Source of the DNA: Streptococcus hyointestinalis
Lineage (GTDB): Bacteria > Bacillota > Bacilli > Lactobacillales > Streptococcaceae
Reading direction: 5' to 3'
Assembly (NCBI RefSeq): GCF_900459405.1
Contig: NZ_UHFN01000007.1
Location: forward strand, 1,240,001 to 1,304,000
Length of the DNA stretch: 64,000 nt
The notes below the pieces were generated by a model. The model worked only from the letters and a program-made list of their open reading frames with translations, was not told where the DNA came from and did not search any database. A program made the position numbers and the translations under genes. Every line of letters starts with the position of its first letter. The stretch's first letter is position 1. Below, one piece after another: positions 18,527-26,731 of the stretch.

Positions 18527-19129
18527 ATGAAACTTATCGGAATTGTCGGAACAAACTCGGCTAAGTCAACCAACCGCCAACTCTTAGAATACATGCAAAA
18601 GCACTTTGCAGATAAAGCTGAGATTGAGCTGGTTGAGATTAAGGACTTGCCTGTTTTTAACAAACCTGCCAATAAACAAGTCCCTGACATCGTGCTTGAA
18701 ATCGCAGGAAAAATCGAGCAAGCAGACGGTGTCATCATCGGCACACCCGAGTATGACCACTCTATCCCTGCCGTTTTGATGAATGCCCTTGCTTGGCTGT
18801 CTTACGGTATCTACCCACTGCTCAATAAACCAGTCATGATTACTGGAGCGTCCTTTGGAACGCTTGGCTCGTCTTGTGCCCAGCTGCAGCTGCGCCAGAT
18901 TCTCAACGCTCCTGAACTCAAGGCAAATGTCCTGCCAGATGAGTTCTTGCTCTCTCATTCTCTGCAAGCTTTTGACAAGGATGGTAACCTTCAAGATTTG
19001 GAAACTGTGCAAAAATTGGACGCTATCTTTGATGACTTCCGCCTCTTTGTCAAAATCGCAGGAAAACTCTCCAATGCGCAAGCGCTTTTGCGCCAAGAAG
19101 CTGAAAACTTTGATTGGGAAACATTATAA
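18527..19129 (+). CDS. NADPH-dependent FMN reductase family protein
   Basis: 200 residues of the flavodoxin-like FMN_red fold. MKLIGIVGTNSAKSTNRQLL gives the FMN phosphate loop, GVIIGTPEYDHSIPAVLMNALAWLS is the family's flavin-contacting motif (TPEYnhs), and MITGASFGTLGSSCAQLQLRQIL follows. It is a stand-alone domain with no flavinylation motif. It could supply reduced flavin or reduce quinone-like acceptors. Second gene of the apbE operon, 14 bases before the next, similar protein. Confidence 0.9.
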   Translation: MKLIGIVGTNSAKSTNRQLLEYMQKHFADKAEIELVEIKDLPVFNKPANKQVPDIVLEIAGKIEQADGVIIGTPEYDHSIPAVLMNALAWLSYGIYPLLNKPVMITGASFGTLGSSCAQLQLRQILNAPELKANVLPDEFLLSHSLQAFDKDGNLQDLETVQKLDAIFDDFRLFVKIAGKLSNAQALLRQEAENFDWETL

Positions 19130-19143
19130 AAAAGGAGAAGATC

Positions 19144-20379
19144 ATGAAATTTGTAGGTATCGTTGGATCAAATGCTGAGCAGTCATACAATCGCATGCTC
19201 TTAGAGTTTATTCGCAAGCAGTTCAAGCACAAATTTGAGCTTGAGGTTTTGGAAATCGCTGATGTTCCTATATTTAACCAAGACCAAAACTGGAAGGAAA
19301 GCTTTCAGTTGCGCCTATTGAACAATAAAATCACACGTGCAGACGGTGTCATCATCGCAACACCTGAGCACAATCACACCATCACCGCTGCGCTCAAGAG
19401 TGTCCTTGAGTGGCTGTCTTATGAGACTCATCCATTTGAAAATAAACCTGTTATGATTGTAGGCGCTTCTTATTATGACCAAGGAACCTCTCGTGCACAA
19501 GTCCACCTGCGCAAAATCCTTGACGCCCCTGGTGTCAACGCTTATACCCTTCCTGGCAATGAATTTCTCCTTGGAAAAACCAAAGAAGCCTTTGACAATG
19601 ACGGTAATATCATTAGCGAAGGCACGGTCGCCTTTCTTGGGACTTGCCTAGATAACTTTGTCAAGTATGTCGAGGTGGTCTCTAAACTGCAAAAGCCAAA
19701 ACCAATTGCACCAGAGGATTTGGACTGTAACCATCCTATCGCAACTACTGTGACAGAGGTTGACCCTGATGACCCAGAGTGGGTAGAAAAGGTAGCTGAG
19801 CTGACAGGTGCTGTCTCTGGTGACACTTATGTCAAGCTGGATTACGGTATCCTCACGGTTGATCAGATTAACATGTTTCTCAACTCTATGCCGTTTGAAT
19901 TGACCTATGCCGATGATAACAACCAGTTTTTATACTACAATAACGCTCACCAAGACCCAGACACCATGCTAGCCAAGCGTGTGCCGTCTCAATCAGGTAG
20001 TCGCCTCTCAACCGTTCACAATAGCCTGCCTGCTAACCGCATGAAAAATGTCGAGTGGGTTATCGGAACCCTGCGTAATGGCAATCAAGAATACGTGCGT
20101 ACCATTGTCCCTGGCTCACCAGCTGGTGTCATCAATACGCACAATTACCAAGCCATGTATTATCCAGACGGCTCTTACGCTGGTATCAATGAAATTGTCT
20201 TTAATTTCCAACCATGGCTAGACTGGTACTTAGAAACTACAGGACAGCGCTTGGTCGGTGGCTCAGGTCCATTTGCCCCTACTGCTGCAGCAAGTGACGC
20301 CACTTCTGGTGCTTCAGATAGCGGACACAGCGCAAGCGACACGCAAGCAGACGCTACATCTGGCGCCTCATCACACTAA
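19144..20379 (+). CDS. FMN reductase–PAS-like fusion with two C-terminal flavinylation motifs
   Basis: 411 residues, started at 19144 after AAGGAGAA. Domain 1 (about 1-185) is an FMN_red domain paralogous to the preceding protein (MKFVGIVGSNAEQSYNRML, then IIATPEHNHTITAALKSVLEWLS). Domain 2 (about 225-365) resembles the PAS domain seen with DUF438/PAS_10 proteins: MFLNSMPFELTYADDNNQFLYY ... NYQAMYYPDGSYAGINEIVF. The last 40 or so residues are Ser/Ala/Asp-rich and contain DATSGAS twice (residues 385-391 and 403-409), matching the ApbE acceptor pattern D-x-x-[ST]-G-A-[ST]. I infer a soluble reductase carrying covalent FMN on a flexible tail. The acceptor and physiological role are unknown. Confidence 0.85.
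   Translation: MKFVGIVGSNAEQSYNRMLLEFIRKQFKHKFELEVLEIADVPIFNQDQNWKESFQLRLLNNKITRADGVIIATPEHNHTITAALKSVLEWLSYETHPFENKPVMIVGASYYDQGTSRAQVHLRKILDAPGVNAYTLPGNEFLLGKTKEAFDNDGNIISEGTVAFLGTCLDNFVKYVEVVSKLQKPKPIAPEDLDCNHPIATTVTEVDPDDPEWVEKVAELTGAVSGDTYVKLDYGILTVDQINMFLNSMPFELTYADDNNQFLYYNNAHQDPDTMLAKRVPSQSGSRLSTVHNSLPANRMKNVEWVIGTLRNGNQEYVRTIVPGSPAGVINTHNYQAMYYPDGSYAGINEIVFNFQPWLDWYLETTGQRLVGGSGPFAPTAAASDATSGASDSGHSASDTQADATSGASSH
20296..20370 (+). other. Twin ApbE-acceptor (flavinylation) motifs
   Basis: Codons 20296-20316 and 20350-20370 each encode DATSGAS. The two DNA copies use different codons (gcc/act/tct/ggt versus gct/aca/tct/ggc), so the repeat looks conserved at protein level and is not a fresh DNA duplication. 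The final Ser of each copy would be the acceptor. Confidence 0.6.
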
Positions 20380-20380
20380 G

Positions 20381-20424
20381 AAAAAAGGACTTCGCTTTGT
20401 CTACACAAGGCTGAGTCCTTTTTA
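20381..20424. terminator. Bidirectional terminator between the flavin operon and an SDR gene
   Basis: AAAAAGGACT / AGTCCTTTTT with a long 22-base loop, between convergent genes. Confidence 0.75.
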
Positions 20425-20432
20425 GTTTGATT

Positions 20433-21257
20433 TTACCTGACTTCGTCCACATCACCATACCAATAGTTGGCAGTTACTCCACCATCCATGAGAAAATCAG
20501 AACCGTTGATAAAACTTCCTGTTTCTCTGAGAAGAAATTCCCCAAGCGCTCCGATTTCATCTGGTGTACAAGCACGCCCTTGGACGGTCTTTGCTATCAT
20601 AGCTTTGTAGCCAGCGCCTCGAGGTCCATTTAACTCATCAAGAGCAAGTGGTGTCATGACAATGCCTGGGCTAATGGTATTGATACGAGCACCTTTTTTG
20701 CCCCAATGAACGGCTTGACTTTGGACACGAAGCCCATTACCACGCTTAGCGTATTGATAAGCTTCAAGGCCATCTTTGACGTCTGACAACATCTCCAAAT
20801 CAAGCAATTCTTCCGTTGGTGTTGTTGCTAATAAGCTATCTTTTTCAGCACCAAGTGCTGGCAGGCGATAACCAGATTGAGAAGAGATGACAATAGCGCT
20901 ACTACCTTTAGTGACTAGGTCACCAAAAATGTCAAGAATAAGAGCGGTGCCGTACAAGTCAACTCTAAGAACCGTTTCTTTATCAACTTGGGAGGGCGAC
21001 ACACCTGCTGCATGGATGAGGTATTTAATCGTACCCATTTGCCTTGCTTTATCAGCAAGAGCTTGAACAGAGACACGTTCAGCGATATCAACGGTCGCTG
21101 TTTCAACGTTATAACCTGCTTCCCGTAAGGTTTTAGCGACACGCTCTGCATTTTCTTGACGAAGGTCAGCGACTAGGATAGTTTTTCCCGCACTGACACG
21201 ACGAGCAATAGCAATTCCAATACTTCCTGCTCCGATGAGCACAACTACTTCTGTCAT
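20433..21257 (-). CDS. Short-chain dehydrogenase/reductase (SDR)
   Basis: About 274 residues. Rossmann motif VVVLIGAGSIGIAIARR at the N-terminus (GxGxxG-like, unusual for SDRs which normally read TGxxxGIG), active-site region with YQYAKRG (YxxxK) near residue 165, then INTISPGIVMTPLA and the C-terminal FLMDGGVTANYW typical of classical SDRs. Substrate unknown. Start at Met 21257 has a weak AGAAAG site; a Met at 21278 lacks one. It lies 45 bases after a second NAD(P)-binding gene, probably one operon, opposite a LysR regulator. Confidence 0.85.
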   Translation of the reverse strand: MTEVVVLIGAGSIGIAIARRVSAGKTILVADLRQENAERVAKTLREAGYNVETATVDIAERVSVQALADKARQMGTIKYLIHAAGVSPSQVDKETVLRVDLYGTALILDIFGDLVTKGSSAIVISSQSGYRLPALGAEKDSLLATTPTEELLDLEMLSDVKDGLEAYQYAKRGNGLRVQSQAVHWGKKGARINTISPGIVMTPLALDELNGPRGAGYKAMIAKTVQGRACTPDEIGALGEFLLRETGSFINGSDFLMDGGVTANYWYGDVDEVR

Positions 21258-21302
21258 TTTTACACACTTTCTATTCATTATCTAATGTCATTTCACTCTC
21301 TT

Positions 21303-21884
21303 TTATCGTACAATGCCCCAATTTTCCTTGACACCAAAACTTGGGTCTTGAACCAGCCTTTTGACCAAATCTGCGATGGCTTTACGAGAAATATCATTGC
21401 CATAAATGGTTTCACCTTTTGGATAAAGTGTATAAGAAATGTCGTTGGAGTTATTAAACCACCCTGGACGGACAATGGTATAGTCTAGGGTGGAAGCTTC
21501 AATCATATCGGCTGCTTTGCGATAAGGCGCTAAAACACCAGTACCATTTTGACTCGCACCATCAATCTCACCATAAATGCCATAGGAAGAAATAAAGACA
21601 AGCCGTCTGCTGCTAACCTTTGTCATCGCTTTAATGATTTGCTGAGCCATGGTTGGCAAATCTCCAGAAAGAGCTACAAAGACTAGGTCTGCTCCTTTAA
21701 CCGCTTTTTCTAAGACTTCCTTATCAGCTGTTGACCCTGCTATATTTTCAACACGTGGATGATAAGCCAATTGGTCAGCCGAACGGGAAAAAAGTGTCAA
21801 ATGAACATCTGTTTCTTCTAAGAGTGTTTTAGTGACGACACGTCCAAGTGAACCTGTCGCACCGATAATCGTTACTTGTGTCAT
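21303..21884 (-). CDS. NAD(P)H-binding atypical SDR (NmrA-like)
   Basis: 193 residues. MTQVTIIGATGSLGRVVTKTL is the GxxGxxG nucleotide motif of atypical SDRs; VFISSYGIYG and DYTIVRPGWFNN are typical of the NAD(P)H-binding (NmrA/YwnB) group. AAGGAAAG precedes the start. Function is probably redox sensing or reduction of a small carbonyl compound; the sequence does not say which. First gene of a two-gene set divergent from the LysR-type regulator. Confidence 0.85.
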   Translation of the reverse strand: MTQVTIIGATGSLGRVVTKTLLEETDVHLTLFSRSADQLAYHPRVENIAGSTADKEVLEKAVKGADLVFVALSGDLPTMAQQIIKAMTKVSSRRLVFISSYGIYGEIDGASQNGTGVLAPYRKAADMIEASTLDYTIVRPGWFNNSNDISYTLYPKGETIYGNDISRKAIADLVKRLVQDPSFGVKENWGIVR

Positions 21885-21940
21885 ATTTTCTTTCCTTTCT
21901 TCGCCAGAATAAACATATTATTTCTTAACTTGATAAATTC

Positions 21941-21970
21941 ATTATAATCCTCTACAATAAAATTATCCAA
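21941..21970 (-). promoter_or_regulatory. Promoter of the NmrA-like/SDR gene pair
   Basis: On the minus strand TTGGAT (21965-21970), 18-base spacer, TATAAT (21941-21946), inside the 134-base region shared with the divergent LysR gene. Confidence 0.6.
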
Positions 21971-22018
21971 TACATTCTTTTTGTTATTGATTAGATTATT
22001 TTATTAAAGAGGTTACAA

Positions 22019-22909
22019 ATGAATTCTAAACAAATGGATTATTTAATTGAGCTTTCAAAAACGCTAAATTTCAACCGTGCAGCTGAAAATCTATTTATCT
22101 CACAACCTGCATTGTCTTATCAGATTAAAGTAATTGAGGAAGAAGTAGGTTTTGCCATCTTTGAGCGTGTTGGAAAATCCGTCCATCTGACACCCGCAGG
22201 GCAACAATTTTGCCAACAGATAACACATATCAAGCAAGAGTTACAGTCCGCCATTGAACAAGGGCAAAATTTTTCTTCTCGCTATAGTCAAAATCTCACT
22301 ATCGGCTACTCCTTGCGATCTCATCTACACTTTCTGCCAGAGGTCATCAGAGAATTTAGGGAATTACACCCCGACGTTTTGATTACCCCTCGAATCGCTT
22401 TAGAAGATTGGTTTAGTCGATTTAGAGAAGGCAGTGTGGACATGATTTTCACCACCAAAGAGGAAGCTCAAAAATTACCAAATGCACGTATCCACCCGCT
22501 GTATACCAGCTCTATCTATCTTCTAGTAAATCCCGATGATACTCTTGCTCAACTGCAAAAAGCAAATGCTAGAGATTTAGACGGACGGACGCTTCTAGTT
22601 AATGGTGGTTCTAGCCAGACACTTCGTAGAGTGCAAAAGCAAGTGCTTGACCAAGTGCCACTCCAAACACTTAACAGCCCAACACATGACTTTACCATGG
22701 TTTCTGTCGCATCAGGGCAAGCCATTTGTCTTAGCCCAGGTTACCTCAAAGATTTCTCCAGTGCCTTTGTCTGGGTACCTTTTGATACGCAAGAACACTT
22801 CGATTGCGTCCTAGTTACCCATGAAAACGATAAAAGACAAAGCCTAGCCGACTTTGTCTTACTCATGCAAGATATCTACGAAGAAAAAGCTAAAAAACAC
22901 CAATTGTAG
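22019..22909 (+). CDS. LysR-family transcriptional regulator
   Basis: 296 residues. The N-terminal HTH (about 1-60) reads MDYLIELSKTLNFNRAAENLFISQPALSYQIK, and residues 90-290 form the periplasmic-binding-like effector domain. Divergent from the NmrA-like and SDR genes, so the classic LysR arrangement predicts that it regulates them and itself. The co-inducer cannot be deduced. A terminator follows directly. Confidence 0.92.
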   Translation: MNSKQMDYLIELSKTLNFNRAAENLFISQPALSYQIKVIEEEVGFAIFERVGKSVHLTPAGQQFCQQITHIKQELQSAIEQGQNFSSRYSQNLTIGYSLRSHLHFLPEVIREFRELHPDVLITPRIALEDWFSRFREGSVDMIFTTKEEAQKLPNARIHPLYTSSIYLLVNPDDTLAQLQKANARDLDGRTLLVNGGSSQTLRRVQKQVLDQVPLQTLNSPTHDFTMVSVASGQAICLSPGYLKDFSSAFVWVPFDTQEHFDCVLVTHENDKRQSLADFVLLMQDIYEEKAKKHQL

Positions 22910-22921
22910 CGACTTATCTTC

Positions 22922-22948
22922 AAGGTAACACAATGTGTTACCTTTTTT
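22922..22948. terminator. Terminator between the LysR gene and the HAD gene
   Basis: AGGTAACAC / GTGTTACCT with a three-base loop, followed by TTTTTT. It also overlaps the end of the convergent HAD gene. Confidence 0.88.
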
Positions 22949-23796
22949 AATCATCTAATAATCCTAATTGCTCAAAAGCCTTGTAAAGCCCATCATGCTC
23001 AACATCGTCTGTAATCATATCTGCCATGGCTAGAATCTCAGGACCACCATTTCCCATAGCTACACCTACAGCGCAATAGTCCAGCATGGGAATGTCAACC
23101 TTGGCATCGCCAAATGCAATAGTGTCTTTCTGGCTAGCACCAAGGTGGGCAAGGATACGGCGAATTGCCTGCGCCTTGTCAATGTCTTTGACGCCCAAGT
23201 CACCAAAGAGAGCACTCTCACCTCGTCCGCCCCAAGTGCCTGCCTTGAGATTTGGAAATGCAGCTTTAGAGTCCAGATGGTCTTGATAAGAAGAGAGGAC
23301 AAAGCTGACCTTGTTGAGGTCGTCTCGGTAGAGCTCGCCCCCCATAGATGAGACCGTGCATGACGTCATCAGTCTTTAGATGTGCTACTTCTTCTGTACT
23401 CTTGCCCTTGCCTAGCATGTACTCTCTCAGCGCTGGCTGTGCTTTTTCTTTAAAATTTTCACTAGCAAATAGCCCGTTATTGCTCTCTAGATAAAATGCC
23501 AAATCACGCTCTTTGAGCCAGTCAACGATGTCTCTTGCTTCGTCTTTTGGGATGACCTCATGATAGATAACCTCGCCCCTATACTCGATGTAAGAGCCGT
23601 TGCCGCCAATCATGCCATCAATGCCCATCTCCCAGATGTCTTTTTGCATCTCAGCCTTGCTGCGTCCTGTGCAGACAAAGACCAAGTGTCCTTTTTGCCT
23701 TGCTCGCTTTACGGCAGTAATAGCTGACGCTGGCAGTTGATTATGATAATCTACCAGCGTGCCGTCCACATCTAAAAAAATCACTTTGCGCTCCAT
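22947..23796 (-). pseudogene. Cof-type HAD-IIB phosphatase gene, frameshifted
   Basis: The N-terminal part (from 23796) begins MERKVIFLDVDGTLVDYH, with the HAD nucleophile DxDGT, then VFVCTGRS (motif II). The C-terminal part carries ASQKDTIAFGDAKVDIPML (motif IV, GDaxxD). The two lie in different frames that meet at a run of six G (minus strand) at 23338-23343. With five G the product would read continuously LIYGGELYRDD and give 282 residues, normal for Cof-type sugar-phosphate or FMN/PLP phosphatases. So one extra G breaks the gene. It may be a real mutation, a slippage-prone tract or a sequencing error. Confidence 0.85.
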
Positions 23797-23845
23797 AATT
23801 TGCCTCCTTGTCTTGTTCTTATTCTATTGTAACAAGTCCTCCCAT

Positions 23846-23861
23846 AAAAGATAGTGCTATC
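23846..23861. promoter_or_regulatory. Candidate operator shared with apbE
   Basis: AAAAGATAGTGCTATC differs from the block in the apbE promoter (17524-17539) at a single base. It lies between the divergent HAD gene and the flavinylation-motif gene, centred about 80 bases before the predicted start of the latter. Confidence 0.45.
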
Positions 23862-23894
23862 CTGCGCTAAACTGATACTATCCTAGCGACAAAC
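23857..23894 (+). repeat. Pair of direct repeats upstream of the flavinylation-motif gene
   Basis: CTATCCTGCGCTAAAC (23857) and CTATCCTAGCGACAAAC (23878) start 21 bases apart, two helical turns, and end eight bases before the -35 element, as for an activator site. A related sequence, ACTGATACTATTCTACGAT, is at 46962-46980. Confidence 0.4.
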
Positions 23895-23901
23895 AGCTTT
23901 C

Positions 23902-23930
23902 TTGCTTAATGGCCTAAAAATCGTTATCAT
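23902..23930 (+). promoter_or_regulatory. Promoter predicting a leaderless transcript
   Basis: TTGCTT (23902-23907), 17-base spacer, TATCAT (23925-23930). The A of the ATG at 23937 is seven bases after the -10 element, where transcription should start, and there is no ribosome-binding site. Confidence 0.6.
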
Positions 23931-23936
23931 AGCACT

Positions 23937-24614
23937 ATGAAAGCAAAAAATATTTTAGCGCTGGCAAAAAGCACAGCAGAGCGTACTTACTTTGAAGATA
24001 TGGTAGAGCCTTTCTCTGACCTTTTTACCATCAGCATTGCAGATAGCTATCAAGACAACCATAACTATGATGGACTATTTTGCTTTGAAAGACAAGAGCT
24101 TGGCGTGCCACAGCTGCTCTTTAGTTTTGAGGAAAAGAAAGACTATGTATTTACTGATCCGCACCCTTTTTCTGACACTCAAAAAACCATCACTCTCACC
24201 CAGCAATTGACATCCTTTTACCATTACTTGGAGACACATTTTCTTGATTATTTGCCTTACCGAGTGGCTTTTTACGATACTTCTGGTGCGGTTGCTTATG
24301 ACAATCACAAACCCAGCAATCCTTTTGAGCTCACAGACGACGCCACAGCGCTTGACGGTTGGATTAAAGACCAGCTAGACAGCACAGAAAAAGGGCAGTT
24401 GCACCTGCCCTTAGCTCAATCTGCCTTTTCTGCTATTCTCATGGACTCTTACTACAAGGTCACAAGTCCTAGTGGAGACAAGGGTTACGTGGAAATCGTC
24501 CAAGACATCAAGCCACTACTTGAAGCTTATCTAGCAGACTCTGCGCAAGCCTTGGTCGGTTGGTCAGATGTAACCTCTGGCGCATCCATAGCATCCGATG
24601 ACTTCGACCTATAA
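23937..24614 (+). CDS. PAS-like protein with a C-terminal flavinylation motif
   Basis: 225 residues without signal peptide or membrane segment. The second half resembles the PAS-like domain of the fusion protein encoded at 19144-20379: [19 protein letters not shown] aligns with its MPFELTYADDNNQFLYYNN, and [20 protein letters not shown] with its NYQAMYYPDGSYAGINEIVF. Like that protein it ends in an ApbE-type acceptor motif, here DVTSGAS (residues 211-217), eight residues before the C-terminus. I infer a small carrier of covalent FMN. The N-terminal 90 residues are not recognised. The last 88 bases are antisense to the end of kup. Probably co-regulated with apbE. Confidence 0.75.
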   Translation: MKAKNILALAKSTAERTYFEDMVEPFSDLFTISIADSYQDNHNYDGLFCFERQELGVPQLLFSFEEKKDYVFTDPHPFSDTQKTITLTQQLTSFYHYLETHFLDYLPYRVAFYDTSGAVAYDNHKPSNPFELTDDATALDGWIKDQLDSTEKGQLHLPLAQSAFSAILMDSYYKVTSPSGDKGYVEIVQDIKPLLEAYLADSAQALVGWSDVTSGASIASDDFDL

Positions 24615-26593
24615 GGACGCTCCTCCTCGATAGCATAGCCACCCGCATCCTCAATCAAAATCGGCACATGCTCGATAGAGACATCGGTAAACTGCAGTGA
24701 AAACCACTTGATAGGACTGGCTGTATAGTGCTTGATAGCGGCTTTTAGCTGGAGAATGAAGCTGGCACCCGCTGACAGGCTGCTGGTATCCTCCACACGC
24801 TCATCTAAAACGACAAAGCGAAAATCACCAACTTCACGCCCCTCATCAATCGTGTACTTCTGCTTTTGCTTAGGCAGTCTGTGGCTTGCCATCAGCTCCT
24901 GCACAATCGTGCGTAGATATTTTGGCACTGCTTGGCGCACCCTAAAGCCGAGATTGAGCTCAACCTTGACGATAAAGTCCGTACCCATCATGTCCACCTT
25001 GTAATTGGAAGTGTAAGGCTCATCTGTGACATTGACCTTGACAAACCAATAGACGCAAGCACGTTTTGGGTGCTTGTCTAAGATAGAATAGAGAATGGAG
25101 CGGTCAATCTTATCACCCTCAAGTCTGTTGGTCAGGTAGACAATGTTGGTTTGATAAAGTGGGTACTGACTGTCATTTTTTAGCTCATCGAGCTGCTCTT
25201 TATAGTCATTGAGGTCTAGAAGTTTGACATGTCTAGAGATGATTTTAGCGCCGAGATACCAGACTAACATCAAGCTCAAAATGGCTAAGGTTAGAACGAT
25301 AACGACATAACCACCCTCTAAAAACTTAACCGCAGACGCCGCAAAAAAGACAAACTCAATGGCTGCAAACACTGCCATACCACACCTTGCAAAGAGCGGA
25401 CGCACCCCCTTTTGCATGAGATAATAGGTCAGTAAAACTGTCGTCATCAGCATGGTGATGGTAATAGCAAGCCCGTAAGCCGCCTCCATATTTGACGAGG
25501 ATTTGAAAAAGAGCACAGCACAACTGGTTAAGGCGAATAATATCCAGTTGATGGCTGGAATATAAGATTGCCCACGACTGTCCCCTGGATAAGTCGTTTT
25601 AAAGAGTGGAAAGAGCTTTAGCCCCATGGCCTCAGAAACCAAGGTGAAAGAACCCGAAATCAGCGCCTGCGACGCAATGATAGCTGCTAGTGTCGCAAGT
25701 AAAACGAGGAAAATCCGAAATTGCTCAGGGATACTGGCAAAAAAGGGATTGAGCGCTATGTCTTCCCCTTTGTGGCTCAAAAGCCAAGCACCCTGCCCAC
25801 AGTAGGAGAGGATGATGGCTATCTTGACAAAAGGCCAAGACACGTAGATATTACCACGTCTGACATGCCCCATATCCGAGTAAAGCGCCTCTGCTCCTGT
25901 CGTCGCTAGGAAAATAGACCCTAGTATGAAAATACCACGATGATTTTCAGGGCTCATCAAAAAATGAAGCGCATAATAGGGATTGATAGCCTTAAAAACA
26001 GCCAAATAAGAAAAACTGTTCAACAGCCCACTAAACCCCAAAACAAAGAACCAAGTCATCATGACTGGACCAAAAACCCGTCCAATAAAGCGTGTCCCAA
26101 AGCGCTGAATGCTAAAAAGAAGCAACAAGATACACAGCGTTGTCACCACCACATGCCACTGGTCACTATAAAAATGACTAAAGAAAGGTACAGCTCGCAA
26201 GCCCTCGATGGCTGTCGTCACCGTAACAGCTGGTGTCATCGCACCGTCTGACAAGAGAGTCGCACCGCCTATCATGGCTGGAATAATCAGCCACGGGCTC
26301 ATCTTGCGAACCAAGGTATACAGCGAGAAAATCCCACCTTCATGATGATTATCTGCCCTTAGCGCAATCAAAACATACTTGATAGTCGTCACCAAGGTCA
26401 AAGTCCAGATAATCAGTGAAATGGACCCTAGTATAAAATCCTCGCTGATGTGACTTGCACCTCCTTGGTTGGTCACCAAGGACTGCATGGTGTAGAGCGG
26501 GCTTGTCCCAATGTCACCGTAGACAATCCCTAGAGCCACCAAAAAACCTGAGCGTGTCGCTTTATCAAAAGCTGATACTTGTGTTTGTCCCAT
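24527..26593 (-). CDS. kup: KUP-family potassium uptake protein
   Basis: 688 residues: about 12 membrane helices (residues 15-440), then a cytosolic C-terminal domain. Family motifs: [17 protein letters not shown] at the N-terminus, [19 protein letters not shown], and [18 protein letters not shown] proteins are K+:H+ symporters; in lactic acid bacteria the C-terminal domain can bind c-di-AMP, which I cannot confirm here. The last 29 or so codons run antisense to the flavinylation-motif gene. An extended -10 promoter is upstream; the leader is about 35 bases. Confidence 0.95.
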   Translation of the reverse strand: MGQTQVSAFDKATRSGFLVALGIVYGDIGTSPLYTMQSLVTNQGGASHISEDFILGSISLIIWTLTLVTTIKYVLIALRADNHHEGGIFSLYTLVRKMSPWLIIPAMIGGATLLSDGAMTPAVTVTTAIEGLRAVPFFSHFYSDQWHVVVTTLCILLLLFSIQRFGTRFIGRVFGPVMMTWFFVLGFSGLLNSFSYLAVFKAINPYYALHFLMSPENHRGIFILGSIFLATTGAEALYSDMGHVRRGNIYVSWPFVKIAIILSYCGQGAWLLSHKGEDIALNPFFASIPEQFRIFLVLLATLAAIIASQALISGSFTLVSEAMGLKLFPLFKTTYPGDSRGQSYIPAINWILFALTSCAVLFFKSSSNMEAAYGLAITITMLMTTVLLTYYLMQKGVRPLFARCGMAVFAAIEFVFFAASAVKFLEGGYVVIVLTLAILSLMLVWYLGAKIISRHVKLLDLNDYKEQLDELKNDSQYPLYQTNIVYLTNRLEGDKIDRSILYSILDKHPKRACVYWFVKVNVTDEPYTSNYKVDMMGTDFIVKVELNLGFRVRQAVPKYLRTIVQELMASHRLPKQKQKYTIDEGREVGDFRFVVLDERVEDTSSLSAGASFILQLKAAIKHYTASPIKWFSLQFTDVSIEHVPILIEDAGGYAIEEERPYRSKSSDAMDAPEVTSDQPTKACAESAR

Positions 26594-26629
26594 TTTTCAT
26601 GTTTAGCCTCCGTTTTTTATGACCCAACC

Positions 26630-26635
26630 ATTATA
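26630..26635 (-). promoter_or_regulatory. kup promoter -10 element
   Basis: On the minus strand TGCTATAAT, an extended -10 with perfect TATAAT; no good -35 is visible. Confidence 0.65.
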
Positions 26636-26647
26636 GCACAGACGCTC

Positions 26648-26674
26648 AAAAAGAAAAGCCCTAATAGAGGGCTT
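26648..26674 (-). terminator. Terminator upstream of kup
   Basis: On the minus strand AAGCCCT / AGGGCTT with a short loop, then TTTTCTTTTT. It ends transcripts coming from the SDR gene or from the structured region at 26732-26784. Confidence 0.75.
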
Positions 26675-26731
26675 GCTATTTTAAATATTCCAATTATTAC
26701 AAAAGACAGCTAGACAACTAGGCATTCTGGC

